Origin: Lachnospiraceae bacterium
Lineage (GTDB): Bacteria > Bacillota > Clostridia > Lachnospirales > Lachnospiraceae
Reading direction: 5' to 3'
Length of the DNA stretch: 32,475 bases
Assembly: GCA_020859905.1 (NCBI GenBank)
Contig: JAJBVI010000094.1
Location: forward strand, 1-32,475
Positions 25,262 to 32,475 of the stretch are shown piece after piece. Position 1 is the first letter of the stretch; each line of letters starts with the position of its first letter. Below the pieces are notes generated by a model. The model made no database searches. It was not told where the DNA came from and saw only the letters and a program-made list of their open reading frames with translations. The position numbers and the translations under genes were made by a program.

Positions 25262-25534
25262 TCACAACAGCTGAAGGAAAAGTATGCCGTAAAGTGCCAG
25301 CAGTCCACAGAAACCAAGGCTTCCGCATGTCAAAACACTAATGAGATTAAACCCGACCGCAGCATCCAGCCCCCGGGATGCCAGAAACGAGTTCAGAAAG
25401 CAGGCGGCGATCAGGCAGACCACGGTCCGGGTCGCAAAATTCAGCAGAAATTCGCCCCTTTTCTTTATAATTCCAATCAGGAGAATCAAAACGCACACTC
25501 CGGCGACTGCCAGAATCCCCATTCGCATTTCCAT
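25262..25534 (-). CDS. bofA: pro-sigma-K processing inhibitor BofA-family protein
   Basis: AAVGFNLISVLTCGSLGFCGLLALYGILFLQ with several TM segments. Confidence 0.82.
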   Translation of the reverse strand: MEMRMGILAVAGVCVLILLIGIIKKRGEFLLNFATRTVVCLIAACFLNSFLASRGLDAAVGFNLISVLTCGSLGFCGLLALYGILFLQLL

Positions 25535-25730
25535 ACGTGCGCACCCGTTTTTCTTTTCCCTGTAATATATTATTTTTGTGCAATTTTATGACAACCATTC
25601 GCTGCGTATATTTTCCATTTTGCGGACTATACTACTATAAAAGGGTTCTCCATGGTCAGTCAGATGGGGCACCGTATGCCTCAGGGACATCTGTTCAGCG
25701 ACTGCCGGAGCGGAGATGCCTGCCCGCACA

Positions 25731-25841
25731 GATGACCGGACATCAGAGAACCAGACCATGCTAACCCCGATTGAGCCGGATGAGCCGGAGCGCGGCTGAT
25801 GACCGGACATCAGATAAACAGATCATGCTCACCCCATCTGA
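25731..25841. repeat. approx. 44-bp direct repeat upstream of the DUF2508 gene
   Basis: GATGACCGGACATCAGAGAACCAGACCATGCTAACCCC (25731) and GATGACCGGACATCAGATAAACAGATCATGCTCACCCC (25798). Confidence 0.85.
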
Positions 25842-25860
25842 TCACGGACAGGAGGACAAA

Positions 25861-26097
25861 ATGAAGCGACGGAACCGTCCCGGGGCGGAACAGTCCCAGA
25901 CAGACCTTACAGAAGCCATGCGCCTGGCGAAAGCCGACCTGGACAGCGCATATATGAACCTGGATCACGCCCTTGATCCGGATCTGATCGACTGCTATAT
26001 ATATCAATTGAAATCTGCGCAGATGAGATATCATTTCCTTCTCCACTGCGCAAAGAGAGAGGAACTGTACAAAATGCAAGCCTGCCGGATTCCCTGA
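25861..26097 (+). CDS. YaaL-like / DUF2508 family protein
   Basis: MKRRNRPGAEQSQTDLTEAMRLAKADLDSAYMNLDHALDPDLIDCYIYQLKSAQMRYHFLL; RBS AGGAGGACAAA. Confidence 0.82.
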   Translation: MKRRNRPGAEQSQTDLTEAMRLAKADLDSAYMNLDHALDPDLIDCYIYQLKSAQMRYHFLLHCAKREELYKMQACRIP

Positions 26098-26148
26098 ACA
26101 TCCATGCGCTGCCGGCGCGGCACACTAGGCCGCGGTTCTCTGAATGGC

Positions 26149-26179
26149 AAAACGGGCAGCCCATCCGTGTGGCTGCCCG
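26149..26179 (-). terminator. probable terminator of the large envelope-protein gene
   Basis: Minus strand CGGGCAGCC-acacggatg-GGCTGCCCGTTTTG. Confidence 0.6.
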
Positions 26180-26258
26180 CAAACCATATCGTTTTTCATT
26201 ACCCGGACGCAGCAACTGCCGGAAACATGCCGTCCGGCTGCCGTCCGCCGAAAGAATA

Positions 26259-28772
26259 TTATCCGGTCGTGACCGCCAGAAACACGTTTCCGCTCGCCGC
26301 AAACTCTTCCGAAGCCGCAGTGAGCGATTTCACGGTTGTCTGATCTGTCAGCGGATCATAAATCGTGATGTCGCTGTCCGTGTAGCCGGTAAGCAGAACT
26401 GCCTGTCCGTCCAGCACGGCATACACCGGCAACCCGATTCCCACAAAATACAGGGTCTGATCTGCAGTGCATCCGGTCAGGTTATACACGGAACCTTCGA
26501 TCACCGTGCCGGCGAGAATTTCATACGCGGAGAACCCGGAGGCAAGCAGCGCATCCGTATCTGCGGAGAGACTGACCTGCGCAAGCAGGATCGACAGTGC
26601 GCGTGCCTGAGAAGAGTTCCCCGCCGCGGCTGTCACCGTCAGTGACTGCGAAGACTGCTTCGCCCGTTTCCATACATAGGCCTGATTTTCTCCGATCACC
26701 ACACCGCGGTTCTCATCCGCGCTGATCACCGCCTCGGAAACACTGTCTGTCCCGAGCAAAACCTTACCTTTTGCGTAGACATAATAGGCGCTGCCCTCAT
26801 CCTGGTCCGTCAGGGTAAGCGTCGTGGACTCCTCCGGAAGAATCTGTTTCGGCGTCAGCAGAACCGGCGTCCCGGATGAAGTCAGTGTAATTTGAAGCGT
26901 CACCTCCGTCTGCTTGATGTCCGAGGTGACGGTTGAGACGTAAACCAGCTCCTCCTCCTGCATATCCCGGTTGTAAATGGTATCCGGATCCGTCTCCACG
27001 TATACACCGCTGCCGTAAGTCACCCTGTCCAGATAAATATTGCCGTCCTCCACAGTCACATCCGTCACATACACGCCCTCAGCCTCATATGTCTTTAAAA
27101 CTGTGAGATCTGCATCCGAAGCATCCACGATCACCAGCCGGTTCATGGCAAAAATGTCAGCCTCCTCCGAAATATTTTCCTCCGCGGCCAGCCCGTAGAT
27201 ACAGTCTGATTCCAGGAATCCCAGCGGCCGGATCCGATACCCGTCGCCCGCCTCGATATCCACAGTCGCACCGCTCTCAAGATCGGTCAGGTGCAGCGTC
27301 TGTGCCTCTGCGGCTTCCCCCTCGGTCCAGGCCAGATATCTGCCGTCCGCCGAGCTTTCATAATTTCCTTTCGTCAGACCGGAGATCATCACAGAATCCT
27401 CCATCGCCTCCATATCTACACAGTGAACCTGATCCCCGATCACCAGATAAAACAGTCCCGTATCCGAAATATACATCACCTGCCCGATCTCCTCTTTCAT
27501 GATCTGATAGGATTTCGAAGAAGGGATAAACAGCTGCTCCTCCACCGTGTTCGTCGTGCTGTCATAATAGCAGACGCTGATGCCGACCTGACCCTCATGC
27601 TCACCGCGGTTCATATATCCGTACACAATAAAATCCACGCTTCCGCTCTCATTGGTGCGGATAATCCGGATATCGTGTTCGTCATAATTCTCCCGAACAT
27701 CCATCTCTCCAATCGTCCGAAAACTGAATACCTGCATCAGATTGTTTGACTCCGTATTGTAGCTCCACAGCTCACCCTGCTGCACAAAGCAGACCACCGT
27801 GCCGGCCTCATTCGCCATATAATCCACGTCAGATGAGCGGATCCCGAGAACGAGCGCGTCCGAATCCAAGTCGCTCTCTTCTCCCTGGAAAATCTCCTCT
27901 ACCGTGCGCTCGAAGCTCAGCAGATATATCTTCTCCGTGCCGTAATGCACACGGTAATACTCTTCAACATTATAATACTCCGCATTTCCGCTCTCATCCG
28001 CAGAAAAAAGAATGTATGTCAGCAGAATCACATTGTAAGAATCATTCAGTTCCTTGATCGACGCGGTCGGCTCCGTCACTTCTGTTCCCTCAAAATCTCC
28101 CCAGCAGGCCTGCGACAGACTGTTGTTGATCGTAACCGTCTGCAGTGTGGAATTGTCCTCCCCAGACTGCGGCTCCATATAGGATGCCAGTTCACTCTGG
28201 CGGTCCTTGTCCATCGTAATCTCATGAAACTCTTTGACAAAAGAGATGCATTCGCTGATATGGCTGTCCTCCTCCTGGATAATGCGGGTATAAAAATAGC
28301 AGGAATCACCGTCGGCCGTCACATGCAGGATCAGCAGATACTCCTCACCGTCGGTCAGCAGATCCTGGATCGGCAGATCCGCCGTCACACAATCCTCCGA
28401 CACGGAAAGATTCTCCGCCTCGGACTGCTGCACCAGGCGAGTCGCGTCCAGGCTCCTCACCTCATAGCTGATCGACGAAATCTCCGCTCCGTACGTATCA
28501 ACGCTGACCGGCAGAACACCGCCGGACTCCACCGGCGTGATGGTGTCCCGGACGGAATCGGCATCCATCTCTGACGTATAGCCGTGAAGTTCATTGACCT
28601 GCTCGTCCTCCTCGATCAGATACACAACAGGGAGTGACGCCTGTGCCATATCCACAGTCAGATCCGGTGTCTCATGATTCGTCAGTTTTTCAAAAACAAA
28701 AAGACCGGCAATAAACACAGCCGCCAGAATCAGACATTGTTTCCATATACGCATGATATACTGTCCTTTCAT
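26259..28772 (-). CDS. large membrane-anchored uncharacterised extracytoplasmic protein
   Basis: N-terminal TM anchor WKQCLILAAVFIAGLFVF then about 800 aa of secreted-type, beta-rich acidic sequence. Confidence 0.8.
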   Translation of the reverse strand: MKGQYIMRIWKQCLILAAVFIAGLFVFEKLTNHETPDLTVDMAQASLPVVYLIEEDEQVNELHGYTSEMDADSVRDTITPVESGGVLPVSVDTYGAEISSISYEVRSLDATRLVQQSEAENLSVSEDCVTADLPIQDLLTDGEEYLLILHVTADGDSCYFYTRIIQEEDSHISECISFVKEFHEITMDKDRQSELASYMEPQSGEDNSTLQTVTINNSLSQACWGDFEGTEVTEPTASIKELNDSYNVILLTYILFSADESGNAEYYNVEEYYRVHYGTEKIYLLSFERTVEEIFQGEESDLDSDALVLGIRSSDVDYMANEAGTVVCFVQQGELWSYNTESNNLMQVFSFRTIGEMDVRENYDEHDIRIIRTNESGSVDFIVYGYMNRGEHEGQVGISVCYYDSTTNTVEEQLFIPSSKSYQIMKEEIGQVMYISDTGLFYLVIGDQVHCVDMEAMEDSVMISGLTKGNYESSADGRYLAWTEGEAAEAQTLHLTDLESGATVDIEAGDGYRIRPLGFLESDCIYGLAAEENISEEADIFAMNRLVIVDASDADLTVLKTYEAEGVYVTDVTVEDGNIYLDRVTYGSGVYVETDPDTIYNRDMQEEELVYVSTVTSDIKQTEVTLQITLTSSGTPVLLTPKQILPEESTTLTLTDQDEGSAYYVYAKGKVLLGTDSVSEAVISADENRGVVIGENQAYVWKRAKQSSQSLTVTAAAGNSSQARALSILLAQVSLSADTDALLASGFSAYEILAGTVIEGSVYNLTGCTADQTLYFVGIGLPVYAVLDGQAVLLTGYTDSDITIYDPLTDQTTVKSLTAASEEFAASGNVFLAVTTG

Positions 28773-28866
28773 CGCAATAGCTCTTCCGGTTCGGGAGCGC
28801 ACACAGCCCGCACCGGTACCGGCGCAGACACTCGTACAGGTGCCCGCACAGATACCGGTGCACGCA

Positions 28867-29343
28867 TTAGTATCTGCGACTGCACCGGCGGTAGCGGCAG
28901 CGCCGACGATACATCTCCTGTGCCAGCATCACCTCGATCATCTGCATGACCGGGTGTTCTCGATCCGGTACGACCGACCGTCCGCGGTCCGTCTGCCCGC
29001 AGCCCTGCATCACCGGCTGCCCGCGACCCGCCTGCACTGTCTGCGCTTCCCCGCCATCCTGCAGCGCACGGTAAATAGTCCCGCAGAGCATACGGAACAA
29101 AAGGCGGTCCGGATACTCGTCAAACATCATGCTCCCCTCATGTTCCATTTTGTCACATTCCCTCTCAACAAGGGACTGTATCCTTCTGGCGTCGCAGGGG
29201 TACATTTCCTGCAGGCGCCGGCAATCCCTGTCATATTCCGCCTCCTCCAAAAAAGAATTCCGCATCGGATACGTCATATAAAACGGAACTTTTTCCCGGC
29301 TCCGCCTGTCAAACATATCATAATATTCCTGTCCGAAATCCAT
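28867..29343 (-). CDS. hypothetical protein
   Basis: MDFGQEYYDMFDRRSREKVPFYMTYPMRNSFLEEAEYDRDCRRLQEMYPCDARRIQSLVERECDKMEHEGSMMFDEYPD; immediately upstream of the large envelope gene. Confidence 0.72.
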   Translation of the reverse strand: MDFGQEYYDMFDRRSREKVPFYMTYPMRNSFLEEAEYDRDCRRLQEMYPCDARRIQSLVERECDKMEHEGSMMFDEYPDRLLFRMLCGTIYRALQDGGEAQTVQAGRGQPVMQGCGQTDRGRSVVPDREHPVMQMIEVMLAQEMYRRRCRYRRCSRRY

Positions 29344-29492
29344 GCTGTTCTCCCAAAAAAGAGTTCTTTATAACAGCATATGCAGAAAACGAAAAAACTT
29401 CCCTCCGTTTCCGATTAGTCTTCTGTTGTTTCGCGCTGCCCGTATCCTTTCCCTGCAGACCGGACGCCGCCTATATTTAAGCGCACCTGATT

Positions 29493-30215
29493 CTATCTCC
29501 TGTTATCCTCCCTCTGGAGACCGGATGCCGCGTCATCCCCAGCACGCAGATCTTCCTCCCACAGACTCTCATCCTGCATACCCTCATCCTGCCGGCTCTC
29601 ATCCTGCCGGTCCGCCTGTATGCCTTTGAGGATCTCCATCATCTTTTCCAGGGCACGTCGGCTGGATTTGTAAGTGATCGAACCGCTTTTCATCTCGCCG
29701 CCCTGCGCGATCATCTCAACATCCGTCCTCTTTGTGTAAGGATTATCGATATCAATCCTCAGCTTCATGCTGTGGATCGTCTTCGCCTCGGTTTTATCGC
29801 TGAACAGGGATCCCAGGAAATTCTTTTTTCCCTCATCCTCCACCGGTTCGCCGTCCTCCAGATACTGCATGCCGGTCAGCTCACCATACTCAAAAATCGG
29901 CGGATTCTTATCTTTCTTGTTTTTAGTGCAATACCAGAGCTTCGCCGGCCCGTCCACATACAAAACCGACGCGCCTGCCTTTGCCTCCTGTGTCGGCTCA
30001 AACCGGATAAACCTGTCCATGTTCTTTTCTCTGTAATCCAGATGTTCTCTGATATCCTCCACCGACTGATTCGGAATCAGCGCCGTATCCATATTGACCA
30101 TGGCGCTGCAGCTCTGGCAAAGCTCCACATTATCCCGGATCTTTATAAGGACATCGCCCTTAACCTTCTTCCCGCATACCGGACAAACATCCTTTTTACT
30201 GAATAATCCCATCAT
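29493..30215 (-). CDS. zinc-ribbon (DUF4428-like) protein
   Basis: MMGLFSKKDVCPVCGKKVKGDVLIKIRDNVELCQSCS; RBS AGGAGGAAA before ATG. Confidence 0.85.
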   Translation of the reverse strand: MMGLFSKKDVCPVCGKKVKGDVLIKIRDNVELCQSCSAMVNMDTALIPNQSVEDIREHLDYREKNMDRFIRFEPTQEAKAGASVLYVDGPAKLWYCTKNKKDKNPPIFEYGELTGMQYLEDGEPVEDEGKKNFLGSLFSDKTEAKTIHSMKLRIDIDNPYTKRTDVEMIAQGGEMKSGSITYKSSRRALEKMMEILKGIQADRQDESRQDEGMQDESLWEEDLRAGDDAASGLQREDNRR

Positions 30216-30435
30216 TTTCCTCCTGTCTGACATGCACACACACCGATGATATCTGTCATTATATATCAAAAATGCGAGAACCTGCGTCCTCTTTCGGAAT
30301 CGACTTTATGCCGTTTCTTTATTTTAACTCCAATATGTACCGGTTGCAATATTACATTTGTTTTTTTCGCATTTTTTCATGCTTTTTTTTGCATGGAATC
30401 ATCTGCAATATGCTCTTGAAAATCCAGATTTTATC

Positions 30436-30558
30436 TATATAATGGTTAAAGCGGCAAAAGGGTATAATACTACGGATGCGAGCATCCGATTTCTGACCTT
30501 TTGTCCCTTGTATCATATAATGATTCGAGCGACAAAAGCGCAGGATACGGATATAATA
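30436..30558. repeat. imperfect direct repeat in the MATE upstream region
   Basis: TATATAATGGTTAAAGCGGCAAAAGG...GGATGC and TCATATAATGATTCGAGCGACAAAAGC...GGATA, with several TATAAT-like boxes. Confidence 0.6.
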
Positions 30559-30627
30559 CCGGGATAAACCTGCATCCGCTGCCGGCGCAGTGTGCCGGCA
30601 TCTGTGAAAATAAAAGAGGTTATGCAT

Positions 30628-31977
30628 ATGACGGAAAACAGATCCTTTTACCGCGCCCTTTTTGCGCTGGTTCTCCCGATCACCATACAGAATCTGCTGA
30701 ATTCCGCCGTGAATTTCGCGGATGTTTTTATGCTGGGCTTCGTCGGGCAGGACTCCCTGTCCGCCGTATCCCTGGCAAACCAGTACCAGTTTCTCCTGCA
30801 GGGCCTGTTCTTCGGCATTTCCTCAGGAATCACCATGCTCTGCTCCCAGTACTGGGGGAAACAGGATATGCGGGCGATCCAGTCCGTCATGGGCATTGCC
30901 CTGAAAATCGCGCTGTCTGTCACAGCCGTCATCACCCTGCTTACGCTGTTCGTCCCGAGACAGCTCATGATGGTCTATACCGACGACTCGGATCTTATCA
31001 AAATCGGTATTTCGTATCTGCGTGTGATCGGGATCTCCTATTTTATCATGAGTTTTTCTACCGTATATGAGAGTACCCTGCGAAGCGTAGAGCGGGCCAG
31101 GACAAGCACCGTCATTTCCGGAACGGCGCTGCTCCTGAATGTGTTTCTGAACGCCGTGTTTATCTTCGGCCTGTTCGGGGCACCGAGGCTCGGCGTAGCA
31201 GGGGTTGCCATCGCGACGCTGATCGCCCGCGGCATTGAGTGCATTCTGTGTCTGGCAGATCTGCTTTCCGGGAAACTGTTCCGACCGGATCTGAAGCTGT
31301 TGTTCGGCAGACACCGTCTGCTCTTCCGGGATTTTTTAAAATACTCCCTGCCCGCACTGGCAAATGATGTCCTGTGGACGCTGGCGTTTTCCAGCTATTC
31401 GGTCATACTGGGACATCTGAATTCCGATGTCGTGGCCGCCAACGCGATCGCAACCAACGTGCGCGACCTATGCACGATCCTGTGCTTCGGCATCGCCGGC
31501 GGCGGTTCCGTCCTGCTCGGGAAAACCATCGGGGAAAAGCGTATCCGGGATGCCGAAGCCATGGCCGGGCGCCTCTGCAGACTTACCTTCCTGGTCAGCC
31601 TCGCAACAGCAGGCATCGTGCTGGCGCTGAATCCTCTCATTCCGCATCTGTTTGACCTGACAGATCAGGCGACCCGCTATATGCGGATCATGCTGTGCAT
31701 CAGCTCCTACTACGTGATCGGGCAGGCCATGAACACCCTGCTCATCGCCGGCATCTTCCGTGCCGGCGGCAATTCGCGCTTCGGCCTGATCTGCGACACA
31801 GTAACGATGTGGGCCGTCTCCGTTCCGCTCGGGTTCCTGAGCGCTTTTGTATTTAACCTTCCGCCCATGACGGTCTATTTCATCCTCTGTCTGGATGAAT
31901 TCTGGAAAATACCGGTTGTCATACGGCATTACCGGAGTAAAAAGTGGCTGAATGATATCACGAGAGATTTTGACTAA
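30628..31977 (+). CDS. MATE family efflux transporter
   Basis: 12-TM MATE-like sequence ALVLPITIQNLLNSAVNFADVFMLGFVGQDSLSAVSLANQYQFLLQGLFFGISSGITMLCSQYWGKQD. Confidence 0.94.
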   Translation: MTENRSFYRALFALVLPITIQNLLNSAVNFADVFMLGFVGQDSLSAVSLANQYQFLLQGLFFGISSGITMLCSQYWGKQDMRAIQSVMGIALKIALSVTAVITLLTLFVPRQLMMVYTDDSDLIKIGISYLRVIGISYFIMSFSTVYESTLRSVERARTSTVISGTALLLNVFLNAVFIFGLFGAPRLGVAGVAIATLIARGIECILCLADLLSGKLFRPDLKLLFGRHRLLFRDFLKYSLPALANDVLWTLAFSSYSVILGHLNSDVVAANAIATNVRDLCTILCFGIAGGGSVLLGKTIGEKRIRDAEAMAGRLCRLTFLVSLATAGIVLALNPLIPHLFDLTDQATRYMRIMLCISSYYVIGQAMNTLLIAGIFRAGGNSRFGLICDTVTMWAVSVPLGFLSAFVFNLPPMTVYFILCLDEFWKIPVVIRHYRSKKWLNDITRDFD

Positions 31978-32004
31978 AGAATGCCTGTTTGTATGCATAG
32001 AAAA

Positions 32005-32077
<73 letters not shown>

Positions 32078-32083
32078 ATCGAG

Positions 32084-32157
<74 letters not shown>

Positions 32158-32186
32158 CTATTAAAATAAACCATAAAGGCAGTACG

Positions 32187-32297
32187 GATCTTCTGATTCC
32201 ATACTCCTCAGTGGGCGGAAAAGGATTCGAGACCGTTTTGTTTTCGCGCAACAGATCTTCTGATTCCAACTCCTCAGTGGGCGGAGAAGGATTCGAA
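32187..32297. repeat. direct repeat of the tRNA-Tyr 3' end (66-bp offset)
   Basis: GATCTTCTGATTCCATACTCCTCAGTGGGCGGAAAAGGATTCGA versus GATCTTCTGATTCCAACTCCTCAGTGGGCGGAGAAGGATTCGA. Confidence 0.9.
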
Positions 32298-32359
32298 CCT
32301 TCGAAGTCGTCGACAACAGATTTACAGTCTGCCCCCTTTGGCCGCTCGGGAATCCACCC
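32278..32359 (-). tRNA. tRNA-Tyr(GTA)
   Basis: Long-variable-arm class II tRNA; GGGTGGA/TCCGCCC acceptor; CAGACTGTAAATCTG anticodon arm. Confidence 0.94.
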
Positions 32360-32401
32360 ATACATATATTACACAATATTAAAATATTATGTCTGTCTTT
32401 A

Positions 32402-32474
32402 AGCCGATGATCGGACTCGAACCGATAACCTGCTGATTACAAATCAGCTGCTCTGCCAATTGAGCCACATCGGC
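32402..32474 (-). tRNA. tRNA-Thr(TGT)
   Basis: GCCGATG/CATCGGC acceptor; GCTGA-TTTGTAA-TCAGC anticodon arm. Confidence 0.93.
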
Positions 32475-32475
32475 A

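Noticed and set aside
27945-28574. 209-aa plus-strand ORF
   Set aside because: Antisense to the well-supported large envelope gene; no start signal.

Overview
The window looks like a Lachnospiraceae/Clostridia-type chromosome segment; this lineage guess comes only from the gene families present. From left to right it contains: (1) a decayed integrative element (xis-like HTH, tyrosine integrase, an internally deleted cargo ORF, and a field of six 13-bp GGAACTCAGTTCC palindromes) abutting the 3' end of tRNA-Pro(CGG); (2) an Rrf2 regulator with an apparent C-terminal frameshift and an XRE regulator with a palindromic operator candidate; (3) a YkuD L,D-transpeptidase, a very acidic beta-helix lipoprotein, a ThrH-like HAD phosphatase, and a two-FtsX-domain ABC exporter whose permease has an in-frame TAG; (4) a complete Tad/Flp-type pilus locus on the minus strand (BofA, prepilin peptidase, TadZ, TadA, TadB, TadC, Flp pilin missed by the ORF track, DUF5702-like, TadE, second prepilin peptidase with an in-frame TAG, TadE-like, FHA); (5) a DUF2508 protein, a large envelope protein, a DUF4428-like protein, a MATE transporter and a tRNA-Phe/fMet/Tyr/Thr cluster. 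The main unusual signals are: two interrupting amber codons in the identical context AAA-TAG-CAG, followed by clearly homologous sequence; tandem duplication of translation-initiation regions at three gene starts in the Tad operon, creating coupled micro-ORFs; an approximately 60-bp element found three times just after stop codons; and an expanded prepilin-leader motif in a TadE-like protein. All calls are from reading the sequence; no database search was run.
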